A stretch of 64,000 nucleotides of DNA from Microstegium vimineum (lineage: Eukaryota; Streptophyta; Magnoliopsida; Poales; Poaceae), in assembly GCA_022036555.1 (NCBI GenBank), contig CM039126.1:7732079-7796078 (forward strand). Direction: 5' to 3'. This document shows positions 23,402 to 35,367 of this stretch, piece by piece. A program made the translations under genes and the position numbers. A model generated the notes under the pieces. The model made no database searches. It was given only the letters and a program-made list of their open reading frames with translations, and was not told where the DNA came from. Each line of letters opens with the position of its first letter. Positions within the stretch are counted from its first letter, which is position 1.

Positions 23402-24110
23402 TCAATTTGACAAATTTTTTATTTTTATTTTTTATTTTTTATTTTTTTATTTTTAGTTTTTATTATAACTTTGAAATTTCATTTTTTTTAAAAAAATTCT
23501 TTTTATTTTAAGTTTCGAAATAAGCGATAAAGAGCATGTAGTATGTCTATTTAAAATTTTTTGTTTCAGACATGTACGATCCTAAATAAAGAGCCTATAG
23601 TATGTCTATTTTAAATTTTTTGTTTTAGACATGTACGATCCTACACATCGGAGTGCATATAGTTTGGTAGTCTATATCAATTATAGCAATAAAAAACATG
23701 TAGTCTTTCTATCAGGCCAGTATAGCTTTATATTGAACTGTTGAAGGCTTTTTTTAATCTTTTTTAGCTCATAATTCCCAAAAACTTTTATTATTTTTAA
23801 GTTTTAAATTTATTTAAGCTTTTTAATTCTCTTTTTTTTCTTATTTATTTTTAAATCTTTTGTTTTAAACAAGCATCGATCACACGCCGTAAATTGCGTG
23901 TAGTATGGTGATTCATAATATCAATCATGACAATAACGAGTTTGTATTATTTCTATCAGGCTCATACATCTTTATATTGAGTTGTTATTAGACCATAACA
24001 ATATTTATCCTATATATTGTTTCAGTATATAAAAAAAACTAACTTGATTTATCGCTTGCAACAAATATTTAACACAAACCGGCGCAGCGGAGCGCGTCCA
24101 TATGTGCTAG
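23402..24110 (+). mobile_element. Helitron-like 3' terminus with AT-rich body
   Basis: The right end has a short GC stem (GGCGC...GCGCG, about 24081-24096) followed by CTAG at 24107-24110 and then T, the layout of Helitron 3' ends in grasses. The body is AT-rich and non-coding. The 5' end is not certain; 23402 is where the AT-rich body begins. Confidence 0.5.
23525..23645. repeat. Tandem duplication of about 59 bp
   Basis: Two adjacent copies of AATAAAGAGC...TAGTATGTCTATTT...GACATGTACGATCCT. A more diverged, longer duplication follows (CTTTCTATCAGGC... TTTATATTGA near 23705 and near 23945). Confidence 0.8.
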
Positions 24111-25189
24111 TCCTTATACAACTGCACAAGAATCCTTGTACAACGGCACAAGCGAAAACAAAAGCTTGGAACAGAACTGCAGACAACAGCCTTTGGAATA
24201 GACACCGGTTGCCGTCGCGACGTGTGAACTTTTTTTAAGGGCACTATTTGGACGGAAATCTTCCGACCCGTCTCCCGTCGAACAGCAGCACCTGTCCGAA
24301 CCCCTCACCCCCGTGCAAGTGATTCTGTTGTCTGACACCCAACCGATTGATTTTTGGCAGCCCAAAGGAGCGTGCGGCCCACGTTGCGGCCCATAAAGAT
24401 GCAACTCCTACGTTGCGGCCCATAAGCATGCAACTCCCACGTTGCGGTGCACGTTCTTTTTCTATTCGCGTGTTCTGTAGCTAGTGAGTTTGTTTTTTTT
24501 TCTTTTCCCTTGCTCACGCGGCCCGGCCAATCAGGAGGAACCCATGACGCGCGTCGCGCGCCCCTGACTGCCCACCCGCTCTCAGCTTTCGCAGACTGCA
24601 ATGTGGGCCCGCGCCAGCTGGTCCGAAGTACAACCATCCAAAAATGGAAATAGCTCTAGAAATAAAAATATGAATAAATACTAGAAAAATACAGTAAATT
24701 TTTAGAAAAAACTGCGCGATGTCTAGACGCATTTTTAAAACATAACACACATAACACTAAATGCAACACTCACGTTGTTCAATTGATTTAACTATATAAA
24801 TATGAATACAATTGTTGTTTTTCGTATACTAAATATTGGGATAACTAGTCGAAACGTTGGAAGATTTTAAAATTCAAGAAAATCATGTGACAATAGGTTC
24901 ATGGCGAAAGGCAAAATTACCCCTATAGCTACTACTAGAATACATACCCACGTAGGGACTTTTTGGTCCAAATTTTTCTTAATCATTGGACAGACCCGAC
25001 GTCTTCACGACTTTGCCATTGTAGGGATGTATTATAATTTGAGATGGAGGGAGTAGCTCTCAATCTTATCTCATTCGCTCTCTATTTTGAATAACCTCAC
25101 TAGCTTTTCATTTTATAAAGTCTATTGGAGTAAACTAATATTATTTATTTTAAAGAGTAACTAAATCATTAAATTTGGCTAATACCTGA
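24111..25189. other. Intergenic spacer
   Basis: No gene recognised. GATGGAGGGAGTA near 25045 looks like a lone right end of a Stowaway element. Confidence 0.4.
24381..24452. repeat. 29-bp tandem repeat
   Basis: Two full units of ACGTTGCGGCCCATAA plus ATGCAACTCC and the start of a third, beginning at 24381, 24410 and 24439. Confidence 0.85.
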
Positions 25190-25426
25190 TTGAGAAAAAA
25201 AAGACATGCGGTTAGAATGTTAAAATGTATTTCGAGCGACGTTTGTTTTTTCATTTTTTTTTCGGATCCAGGGGACTCGGAGGCGACTCTTTTTATTTTT
25301 CCGTCGCCGAGTCGGTTCAGAAGCACAGAATATATAAAAACGAGCCCCAGGACCTCCTCTTCTCGAAAAAGAAGAGAACAAAAGAACTCAGAGCACTCAC
25401 TCGGCCCCTGGCCGCCGCCAGGGAAG

Positions 25427-25797
25427 ATGCGGAAGCTAGCGACATCCGCACAAGCAAAACTAGCTCCTTCGTGTTCGTGGCTGGCGAAGCGACCGAGGAC
25501 CTCTCAGTGTCCGAAAGCTTGCCGCTCCTGGATCCAGATCCATAGCCAGAGGCGGAAGGAAGGTGTGACGGTGCTCTGAGGCGGAAGCTGGAGTGTGACG
25601 ATGATCTTATCTCCTCGCAGCAGATCCCTCTTCGGGGCAGGACAAAGCGAGCTCGCAGTGCTCTCCTTGTAGGTGGTTATGATCAGTGCCACCGCTCCTA
25701 TCAGATCCCCGTTTGGGGTGCGAAGCGAGCACGCAGTGCTGCTCTCCATCTGCGTGACGATTACTATATACCAAAATCTGATGTCCCCGATTTGCTG
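25427..25797 (+). other. Possible decayed 5' coding extension of the F-box gene
   Basis: Upstream of 25798 the F-box exon-1 frame stays open except for one TAG at 25543-25545. It encodes two copies of a basic module, QIPLRGRTKRARSALL (about 25619) and QIPVWGAKRARSAALH (about 25706), from an imperfect duplication of about 87 bp. Either the gene once began further upstream or this is leader sequence that happens to be open. Confidence 0.4.
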
Positions 25798-27116
25798 ATG
25801 AGTGACGATGACATGCCGTCGGAGATATCCGGTTGGTACGTAGCGTACAGTTTGATTTCCAATTTTCCATTGCAATTTACGTATCTTCCAACTGTTCTAT
25901 TTCATCCAACCCGATTCTTCCTCTTTTCCTTTTTCCTTTCAGGAGAGACTGGGGCAATATCGGGGATGGGCCGGCAGGGCTGGTCGCCGAGCGCCTTCTC
26001 GCCAACGACGTCGCGGACTACGTCTGCTTCCGCTTAGTTTGCCGTCGGTGGCGGCTCTGTTGTACGGACCCACGCGCACACGGCATTCTGGACCAACGCT
26101 TCCACCCACGTCAGTGGATCATTCTCAGAAGAAGAGAAACAAGAGCTTCTCCTCCATGCCGCCGCCGCCGCCGCCGTTGTTTTATGAATGTTTTCACTGG
26201 CTGTTCGAGATACTTGGACCTGCTGCCAGAGCTGCTCTCCTGCCACTACGATGTGTTCGGTCCTACCACGGAGGGCCTCCTTGTCCTCCTTCACACAACC
26301 ACCTTCGTGGTTCGTTTACTCAACCCTTTCACCCGCCACATGCTTGACCTTCCATCGGCACGTACTCTGATAACCCAGGAGGATCTGAAGCGACCCTCTT
26401 CTATAAACGAGTTGTTGCAGGTGTCAGGCGCTGGTCTTGCTGATGACTCAACCGTAGCGATCCATTTCAGAGGGATCAGAACGCTTGCTGTCATCAAGAT
26501 CAAGCCAGGTTGTCATGACCGGCATTGGATAGTGGTTGATCGGGGCAGATACCTCAAGCCAGCTCTGTCTTTTGCCGGCCGCTTCTACTGTGCCACAACT
26601 TGGTCTGTCATGGTGGTGGAAATGGAAACTAGTAGTGCAGACGACGACCAGTCACCGCGGCTGGTCATCGCTGCTAAACTGACACGGCCGTTCGGCAGGA
26701 TGATGATGGACACGGTGCATCTGGTGGACATTAATGGGGAGCTGATACTTGTGGACCGGCAATGCAATGGCAATGACAAGAGAAAATACGAGGTTTACAA
26801 GGTAGACTTGGATGCAAGGGAAATGGTACCTGCTGTCCGTGGACTTGGTGGACGTGCGGTGTTTATTGGCGTTGAACTAGCTCTTTCCGTGTCGCCTTCA
26901 GTGTTCCCCTCTGTTAGCGCCGATGCAGTTTACTTGGGATTTGATGCGCAAATGATAGGTATGCTGGACAATAGCCCAGTTCATCTCATGGATGGAACCT
27001 CCGATCCTCGTCAATACAAAGATAGCGTCGATGATATGCCTCTTTGTGAGCCCCTTGGTGTCCATGACTATCTGTCCTGGTGTGTCACGGGTTATCGTCA
27101 CACTGCTACAATGTGA
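25798..27116 (+). CDS. F-box protein of the large grass DUF295/DUF1618-like group
   Basis: Probable substrate adaptor of an SCF ubiquitin ligase. Two exons: 25798-25835 and 25943-27116 (GTACGT donor, TTTCAG acceptor), in frame, 403 residues. The F-box lies at about 14-50, with DWGNIGDGPAGLVAERLL then DVADYVCFRLVCRRWR. PRAHGILDQRFHPRQWI follows, and then the C-terminal beta-rich repeat region of this family (LLNPFTRHMLDLP, LSFAGRFYC, DTVHLVDINGELILV, YEVYKVDLDAREMVP). The start codon is chosen because it splices in phase; a longer N-terminus is blocked by an in-frame TAG. No break is seen in exon 2. Its substrate cannot be told from sequence. Confidence 0.85.
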
Positions 27117-28426
27117 TCTACGGCTGTTTGCAAACAAGTAATGGTAAAGTTGGGTGCTGCAACAGCTATACAAATATGTATATACCTGTTTACCATTTGT
27201 ACTGGGAACTATATGTTTCTTCTCTTAACATTTCTTGTGGTTCCATGTTATTCTAAAGACGATAGTGCAATATTGACTTTTGACATTTATTATTTGACTT
27301 GTGCCGTAATCTCTTTCAAGAGTTATTTGACCTCTGTATGGTAATCCTTTCTTGATGAGCCATCTTGAATTTATCATGTTTGAGTTAAAATACCAAAGGT
27401 ACAATTTAGATTGGGAAAATTAGGATCTTCGCAGCATTAACTACATGTTTAATTGCAGAGACAAGTGCGAGGCTTAGGGCCCTTGCTTGTAGTTGTATCG
27501 TCTTGACTGTAATGTGTTTGTGTTCTGTTTTGTGAAATGGGCCATCTTTATCACTGCATTTTTTTCAACATGATGGAGCAGTATGATGCATATATATAGG
27601 CCATCCAATCCTCTCATATGATACCCTTCCTCCTGCTAGTACCATTTCTGAGTATCATGTATGTCATACGGACATTGACAACAACAACAACAAAATCTTT
27701 TAGTCCCAAGAAAATTGGGGTATGTAAGAAAGAAACCTAACAGGATCCACACATTAAGGTTATAACTCAGTCTTGCTAGATAGTTGCACATATAATTCTT
27801 ACTCATTATGTGGCTAGATCTTTTAGGAAAAAGAAATATATGGGTTGATAAAATTTGTGGAGTGTGATTGATTTATACATATGCTAGCTCTCTATTTGTG
27901 GCCGTTTTGGTGGCTGATAAGCCGACTGACGCTGTTTTTGGTTGTTTTTCTGTGAAAGAAAAACACTATTTCGGTGGCTGATAAACCAAGCGTACCGGTG
28001 CCACTTCTTTACGAAGGAGTAAGCAGTAAGGGGATTACTAATTTTGTTTTTCAGTAGTGATTGATAAGGTTTTTTTGTTCTCCATGTCTTTAATTGAACA
28101 AGGTGGAATTTTTGTCTCAAAGTAAGCTACATAATGAAATTTATAGCTATAGAAAAGGATTGATCTGGAGTTTCTCCTACAAGAATATCTTTCCGTTCTT
28201 TTAGAAATATAAAGGAATATATCTTTGCGAAATCTGTTCCCCCATGGCCGTATTATAGTTTTGTCCTGCCAACGGTGGCTTTTCTGGTGGACTTTTTGTA
28301 GACTGCTGCTGTGGTCATCTGCTACGCAACGAAAGTTCTGTTGGGTCACAACGGATTCCATTTTCTGGTGGAAGATCGTGGAAATGTTTACTGTTCATCC
28401 TCTTATGCTCCCTCTCCATTACATAA
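27117..28426. other. 3' flank of the F-box gene and spacer
   Basis: No gene. It contains the LINE tail at 27676 and short stretches resembling grass MITE arms near 27910-27990 (GGTGGCTGATAA twice). The last three bases are the TAA target copy of the next element. Confidence 0.4.
27676..27750 (-). mobile_element. 3' tail of an RTE-like LINE
   Basis: Read on the minus strand it ends ...CCCCAATTTTCTTGGGACTA, then AAAGATTTTG and a TTG repeat. That resembles the 3' terminus of plant RTE-clade LINEs, which finish in short repeats instead of poly-A. Only the tail is present. Confidence 0.5.
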
Positions 28427-29321
28427 GAGCATCTCTAACAGTTTGATAATTTTGGTTTCGTAAAACATAGAATTTGCTAACTCTAAAATACATATGTCAA
28501 AGATAAAAAGATGTAAACTCCAACAGTTCCCCATATTGACTTGGCAAAAAAGAAAGTTGTGGACCCAAATGTTTTTTCCAGGGTTTATTATGTTTTTTTC
28601 GAGGCGAGTCCGCGGCCTCGTCTTCTTCCGCCGTCACCGTGAGTCCGCGGCCTCGTCCTGGACGACGAGCCCCTATGGAGTACGCAGCTTCTTCTCTGAA
28701 TTAAATCGAAAAAGGAGAACAACAGGAGCGGTCGACAGGAGCAATAGGGCTACAGAATCCCAGGCTCCCAGCGCGCTCCCAGCGCAAACATGCACGATTC
28801 CATGATTCGATCGATCAGGAACCCAAAACTAGCCAACTGCAGAGCAAGAAGCTACTAGGCTGGAGGAACAAGAAAAGGGGAGAGCTGGAACACCTCCGCT
28901 CGCTCCGTAGTCGTTGGCCGGTTCATGAGCGAGAACTGGGACAGGAGGACTGAAGACGGAGCCTGTGGGTCACTGTCAGGCTGTAATGGCGCGCGGGGCG
29001 TCTTCAAGATTCCATCCTGCAGCAGAAGCAGGCTCCCCACACCGCTGCAAAGTCCTAGGTGTTGTCCCTTCGTCGACCTCCGTCCATGGTTTCGCGGGAA
29101 GAAGGTCGATGGCGCGCGAGGAGTACCGGTCGAGGGAAAGATGTCGCGCGAGAGGAATGCGTCGCGGCTTTCACGCGCGCAATAATGCACGAGTTGGTCT
29201 CGGTTTGGGGAGTTTGGCAAAAATGTCAGGCCCAAATGCCAAACTGTTGGAGACCACATTTTCTACTTTTTCCCCAAAATCAAATATGTCAAACTTAATT
29301 GCTAAACTGTTAGAGTTTCTC
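28427..29321. mobile_element. Harbinger/Tourist-like element carrying GC-rich foreign sequence
   Basis: The inverted ends GAGCATCTCTAACAGTTT and AACTGTTAGAGTTTCTC are flanked by TAA on both sides (28424-28426 and 29322-29324). The inverted similarity extends about 100 bp inward. The centre (about 28600-29200) is GC-rich and has open frames unlike the AT-rich arms, suggesting a captured genomic fragment (Pack-type). The source is not recognised. No transposase. Confidence 0.7.
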
Positions 29322-29493
29322 TAATAAATTATATAGCTTAGTTTGACATTATTATAAGTAAAAAAAATTCTCTTACGTTAATTACTCATATATATATATA
29401 ATTAAATTATTTTTCTTAGATATTTTATAAAATATATTTTTATGGGTATTTATTTGAGGTTGTAGTCTTGAAGATGATAATATATTATTTTTA

Positions 29494-29737
29494 AAAAGTG
29501 TTAAATGCATGAACGGCCTATGAACTTTGAAAACATATTTATAAGTTCCTAAAATTATTAAGTAGTGTTCCACATAAGTTTAAACTTGTTAAATGTTGCA
29601 GGTGCACTCTGCACCATACTGACTATGTGGTATTTATTTAACAAGTTTATAGACTAGAAATTTGTTTTATAGTCCGAACACCTCAATGGTATCCATTGAC
29701 AAGTTCAGTGGCCGCCGATGCATTTTACCCCTTTTTG
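29494..29737. mobile_element. MITE with TTAAATGCA ends
   Basis: TTAAATGCATGAACGGCC near the left end is matched in inverted form by GGCCGCCGATGCATTTTA near the right. About 240 bp, non-coding. The ends resemble the 850-bp foldback element at 11205. Confidence 0.65.
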
Positions 29738-30512
29738 GAAACTATAATTAAGTATCCAAACACCTTTTTTTAAAAAACAAAAAATGATCAGACCCTGGTC
29801 CATCCATTCACAAAATCACAATATTTAGTTCACAAAATCACAATATTACGATAACAAGACTGAGATAACACCTTGCAGAGGATAAAATCCTAATCAATGA
29901 TTTGGAAGGTCACACATAAACATGTAGAAAATTATACTCCTACTTCAGTTCAAAACTTCAAATGAAACTTGTGACAAGGATGACTTCTAAGGTCCGCTAT
30001 AGTGTGAGTGGTGCTCAAAACTGTAGAAGCTGGCCACATTGTTGTGATGTCTGGTGCATTTTTGACTTGTAGTGTGCAGACATGGCTAGTGGTGCCTAAA
30101 AGGACAGCTACATGCTACTTTTACAGCAAAAAGCTGTTGCATGCTCTCCTCGCTGTGCTCACATTGTAGAGAGGTTTTCAGAGTTTCAACAATCGTACAA
30201 CATTGTAAGCGCCTCAATTAGTTCTTTGATCTTCATGAATGTCTCCAAGTTTTCACAACAAAATTTGTTTGTGCAAAGTCAGCCACAAACAATTTAGGGA
30301 TAGAAGTTATGGAAACTTTTCTTTAAAAAAATCATGCATACTAAAATTCGATTGGATTTGAGATAAGAAAGAGGAGTGAAAAAAGTGAGATCCGCCGGTA
30401 GGGCCCGCCGAAATCTGCCGCAAAGGGACACGCTCAAGTCGATGCCGCTCGCTCGCTGGGGTAGTGGGGTTCCGAACTCCCCCATGGGTATCCGCTCAAG
30501 TCGACGTCGACC
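29738..30512. other. Spacer downstream of P450 copy 2
   Basis: No gene. About 29935-29995 (ACTCCTACTTCAGTTCAAA...GTGACAAGGATGACTTCTAAGG) recurs near 62940-62995, so it belongs to some dispersed repeat. Confidence 0.4.
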
Positions 30513-31292
30513 TCAAATGGCCAAAGCGTGCGGATCCAAGAGCCTCAGGATGACAGGGAACCCTTTCGATGGTTGCAGAGTGAGGAAGTCGGCCAACGCG
30601 TGCACGTACTCCGGTTCCACCTCGAATGCGAACAACCGAAGGATGAGAGCCAGCGTGGCCTTGGCCTCCAGCATCGCGAAGTCTTGCCCGATGCACGACC
30701 GCGGGCCCAGGGAGAAGGACAGCAGTGCGTTCGGGTGCGCCACTGCCCTGCCGAACCGGAGCGGGTTGAACGCGCCAGCATCCGCGCCCCACACCTCCTC
30801 GTCGCGGTGAAGCCTCGCGATCGGATTAGTAGGATGGTGCCCTTGGGCACCTTCATGCCGCAGAGGTACGCATCCGCCGTCGCCTTCCTCGCGGTCAACG
30901 TCACCACGTCATACAACCGGAGTGTCTCGTACAACATCATCATCATCTGTGAAACCACATAAGAACATGGCTGTGACGCGCGCTCGTCGGCCCTCACCGT
31001 GCGCATATACAACCGCGATATAGCTTGAGCTTAAGGTGGAGGAGGCTCACGAGCTTGAGTTTGTTGAGGGTGTCGCCGCGAAGGGGCACCTCGGCGCCAC
31101 CGCACTCCCGGAGCACCTCCTCCCTGAGTCACCGCTGCCACTCAGGGTGCCTGCCGAGTAGGAACATGGCCCAGGTGAGGAGGTGCGAGGTCGTGTCGTG
31201 GCCAGCGAAGAAGAAGGTCTTGCACTCGTCGATGATCTCATCCATGGTAATGGCCTGCTGTGTCTTGCCGTCGTCGCGAGCGTTGGCCTCCA
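30513..31292 (-). pseudogene. CYP709-like P450 copy 2, 3' half
   Basis: Minus strand. The exon at 31292 to about 31037 has ANAR..., MDEIIDECKTFFFAGHDTTSHLLTWAMF and KLKL at its end. After an intron of about 90 bp, the last exon runs from about 30949 to the stop at 30513-30515, with YETLRLY, VPKGTILLI, FSLGPRSCIG and LTLQPSKGFP. Lesions: an in-frame stop after PEWQR and a frameshift near 30815 (between GTILLI and WGADAGAFNPLRF). It breaks off exactly at the retroelement insertion point. The missing 5' half is at 58135-58660. The 3' flank matches copy 1. Confidence 0.93.
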
Positions 31293-32828
31293 TGAAGAAT
31301 TATGGTTCTATTGGTTTCGGTGATTAACGACATTGTTGGATTATATGGCTAATGTGTGTTTTGCAGAGGCTATGCGTAGCTTAGCCATAGTGATCAATGT
31401 GAGTGGGCATCAATGGTTATCTCTAAGCCCCCAAGATGGATATCGTTTTTCGGATTTCAAATAGACATGATGAAGACCCTAGAGTGATAGGTCTAAGTGC
31501 CATAAGGAGATGAAGGACACTTAGTATAGATAGGGCTTTATTTGATCTTTGACCGTACTATCAAGAGGGGTTTGGGTTAGTAGCTTGACTTAGGAGAGCT
31601 TCATGACTTAGGTGTGGTGCACACTTAACAACCTTAGCTCTAAGCAAGCCTATGGTGACCGTAAGATAGCCTAGAACAACTCCTATATTCATCGCGACGA
31701 AAACCGGAGTTGAGAGAGTAGCTTTCTGGGCGTCGGACGCTAAAGTTCTAGGCAATGGACGTTGTCCGTCGCGATAGATACTAGCGCCGGACGCTAGGGT
31801 TTTCCCTCAGAGCGTCCGTCGGCCATACAGAGAGTTCCAGAGAGGCTCGAGTTGCGATGGACGCGTCCGTCGGCAACACGGTGGACGCTTTCGAGCATCC
31901 ATCGATTTAATTTCCAGAAACCCGAGAGCAACGAGTTTGTGTCGGACGCTGGGGTGCAGCGTTCGTCGCCAAGCGACGGAGCGTGAGTCGGGCGAGGGTT
32001 TGAACAACAACTAGCCATTGGGGCTTGCGACGGCACGTTCGTCGCCTAGGCGACGAAGCGTCCATCGCCAACTTAAAAGCTGATTTTGAGCAACCCATGG
32101 GTTGGTTGTGTGTGGGGGTATTTATACCCCATCACTTGCCTTCCCAACCTGCCTTTGCTCATTTGGATAGCTGAAGAACACCTTGTGAGGGTGGGGAAGA
32201 GAGCAAGCGCCCTAGTGAGAGAGATTCGCGAATCCATCCATCAATTCTCTCTCTAGTTCATCCACGAGTTCAAGTGTGCATCCACTCAAGTTGTGAAGCT
32301 TGATTGAGTCAAGTGAAGACCCAAGCTTGTTACTCTTGGTGATCGACATCACCTAGACTGTCCAGTGGTGCTCGGAGGAAGGTGATCGCCGGAAGGATTG
32401 TCGGCGGCCCTTCTCCATCGACTTGTGATCGGTTGTGGGCGGTTCACCAAGCCGGAGTGGCGAAGAACTAGCCCATAGAGAGCACTCATCCCTTGTGCAG
32501 GATTGAGGGGGAGCAATACCTTGCGAGGTGCTCTAATGAGGACTAGGGGGAGTGTCGAGTCCTCGATACCTCAGCAAAACATCGTCGTTTCAAGAATTTC
32601 TATCCCTAACTCTTTACTTCACGCATTTACATTCCGCACTTGTTCTTAGGCTTTCTACTAGGATTGTGTAGAGTGTTCTACCTTTCTATGCCTTGCTACC
32701 GCTTTCTAACTAGGATACACTACCGGTAGGCACTAGGGGGTGATTGACATTTGTTTAGGATTTCATATTTGCTTTAGAAATTTGAAATAAGCCCAATTCA
32801 CCCCCTCTTGGACATCTTGATCCTTTCA
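31293..32828 (+). repeat. 5' LTR of the outer Sirevirus (1536 bp)
   Basis: It begins TGAAGAATTATGG and ends GATCCTTTCA. It is a direct copy of 56653-58134, with many substitutions and a deletion of about 45 bp in the 3' copy, so the insertion is old. Its middle (31720-32080) is rich in GCGTCCGTCG-like motifs in both orientations. Confidence 0.93.
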
Positions 32829-32830
32829 AT

Positions 32831-32842
32831 TGGTATCAGAGC
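32831..32842 (+). promoter_or_regulatory. Primer-binding site, outer Sirevirus
   Basis: TGGTATCAGAGC, two bases after the LTR, complementary to the initiator tRNA-Met 3' end. Confidence 0.92.
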
Positions 32843-32880
32843 CTTGTTGCTCTAAATTAGGTTTCACCGCCTAGAGCAAG

Positions 32881-33718
32881 ATGTCCCATTGGGATGGTCC
32901 ACCACCTATGTTCGATGGTGAGGACTTTCCTTATTGGAAGGTCCGGATGGAAGCCTATCTAGAGGCTATGGACATTGGAGTTCTCAAAGCCGCCACTGAG
33001 GGAGGATCCTACTTCACCGAGGACCCCTACTTTGAGAAGCATAATACCAAGGCGAAGAATATCCTCTTTCGCAACATATGCAAGGATGTCTTCAACCGTG
33101 TGCGTAATTCCAAAGACGCATATGAGTTGTGGACCACTATTTGTGCGCTTCATGAAGGCACAAATAGTGAGCGTGAGGAACGCTATCATTTGGTCATGGC
33201 AAAGTTAAATTCTTTTACTATGCTTGCAAATGAAAATGCTAATGAGATGTACTCACGACTCAATATTCTTGTAGAAGAGTTGAATGGACTTGTACTCAAC
33301 CAAATGCAACCGACCGATGTGGTGCACAAGATTCTTTGTGTCTTGCCAATTGACAAGTATGGTCGCACGTCACCGTTCTTTACCATGGGGATCTCTCCAC
33401 ATCTACACCAACACAAGTGTTAGGCAAGATCAATGCTCATGAGATGTACATGAAGATCAATGATGTCTCTTCATCCTCCTTCAAGAAGAAAGACAAAGAC
33501 AAAGAGAAAGAGCAGAAGAAGGACTTAACTCTCAAGGCATCCTCCAAGGAGAGATGCAAAGTATAAGTAATGTATGAGAGCACAAGTGATGATGAAGATG
33601 AAGACAACATCACTCTCATGGTGAAGAAGACCACCAAGATGTTGAAGAGGCTAAACAAGAATGGAGTCAAGCTTGACTCAAAGAAGAAGAAATTCTTCAC
33701 AAGCTCTTCAAAGAAGTT
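32881..33718 (+). pseudogene. Outer Sirevirus gag, partial and frameshifted
   Basis: This encodes the capsid-type protein of a Copia element. The start MSHWDGPPPMFDGEDFPYWK and the following helical segment match Sirevirus/Opie-type gag. The first frame ends at 33423 after a frameshift, and a lysine-rich continuation (33430-33718) is in another frame. The CCHC zinc knuckle and the protease that should follow are missing; homology stops at about 33718, where CACTA-like sequence begins. Confidence 0.85.
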
Positions 33719-34688
33719 TAATCATATTTTCATACAACTTTATTTAACCAGTTTAAATTTTGAGTTTAAATAAACTACCGCTACGAATAGTATTTCAAAA
33801 CACTAAATGACCTTAGATGAAAAAGTTTTGAATACGAAAGAGTTAGACCTTATCAAGATGTACAATTATTATATAAGTCATTTTTCTATTTAACAAAGTG
33901 CTAGTAAATACTAGTTACAAAATTATGAATCTCACGTAGAGTTTATGAAATTAACGAAAGACTTTTGAATTTATAACTAAAATTTCCTAACATTTTATTT
34001 AAATTATGTCAGATGAAGAAATAAACAAAACAAAAATTATATATTTCAATGAGTTATACAAATTTGTTGTTGACAATTTTTTATTTAAAATAATTTACTA
34101 TCTCAAATATGCTTTTGGAACAGCTCATAATTATTAATTCTATAAAAAATGATAAAATCAATCATGGGACTTATAGCTCGATAACCTGTTACCGTGCAGC
34201 CTAATAGCAGTAGCGTGCCATGCCAACAATCTCCGGTCGTGCGATTCACAATCGGACGGCTTACGATCCACTCACATTTATACCTAATAATAAAGAGATA
34301 AAATTTCAGGCATTTTTTTCAGCCAATTCAATTTGGCTAACAGTGCGATCTACTTGCTCGTACGGCTTGCCTTTTCCTGAATCATGGCAAAACTCCCCTT
34401 CCGTCATCGTTTAATAGTGCAGTACTTTTTAAAACACCCGTCTCCTATCTCACCCCTATGAGTCCCAATCGAATAGGAATAAAAAAAAGTTCCAAATAAA
34501 TATAAGCAGATCTCTGTACGTCATGAACAAGATAATAAAAATAGCTAGCCTTGAATAGAAAAAAAAATCATCTAAAAATTCAAGTTGAATAAAAAAGAAG
34601 CTCTGATTCAACTTAATTTCCTCTTGTTCCCATATCTTCCAAGTCCATGTGTGAGACGAATCATGACAGCCTCCTTTCTTACCCAAGT

Positions 34689-35165
34689 CACGGGCGGAGC
34701 TCAGTAGAGGCCAAACTAGGCTCCGGCCTCTGTTTGCCTCCGACACATTTTGAAGCGGCAGGTAAATAGCAGGTGGATTTACGAAGCTAAAACTACTGCA
34801 AAAGCAAACTCGCATGCATCAACAGCAGTAATACGTGTATTACTCGCTAAATAGCCCCAGCTAGTGGTACTGGATTACTGGTATGAGCTTGTCGTCAGTA
34901 AAATCGGTTGGAGTACTAGTTGAATGACATTTTTATATTTTTTAAACAAAAATGATGTTTATATTTTGTCAAATGCCGGCTACTATTTAACGTGCAGTCT
35001 GTTATGTTCTGAGCTAATACTTGATCGAGAGGTTGACAACATGAGATGCTTGGACATTTGTTAAGCCCTAATTTTAAAATTTATGCTTTGGCAGCTAAGC
35101 AGCAAATTACTGTAGCACAACTGAATAATGGCGCCCCCTTCATTTTGTACCACGCTCCGCCACTG
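34689..35165. mobile_element. hAT-type MITE, 477 bp
   Basis: The ends CACGGGCGGAGC and GCTCCGCCACTG are inverted with two mismatches, and a perfect 8-bp duplication ACCCAAGT flanks it (34681-34688 and 35166-35173). Both features are of hAT type. Confidence 0.85.
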
Positions 35166-35367
35166 ACCCAAGTTATCATGCCGTAAAGATCTCTAACTCA
35201 AACACAAACCGAGACTAATAAATCAAAACCAACACATCCATCCAAATCCAATTGAAACCCAAATCATACTAACTCTGTACATCAATCCAAAAAAAATCAG
35301 TTCTTTCTACATCCATAAACCAAATCGATTGAAAGCGAAATCAATAACCAAATCAGACAAAGATTAG

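Noticed and set aside
23402..23990. CRISPR-like or satellite array
   Set aside because: Only two or three diverged tandem units in AT-rich DNA; fits a decayed transposon in a plant genome.
29935..29995. Shared flank with 62940-62995 as proof of segmental P450 duplication
   Set aside because: The two copies lie on opposite sides of their P450 genes (3' side of copy 2, 5' side of copy 3), so a dispersed repeat is more likely.
33437..33700. Minus-strand ORF of 87 codons, Phe/Ser/Leu-rich
   Set aside because: It is the antisense of the lysine-rich gag continuation; composition explains the open frame.
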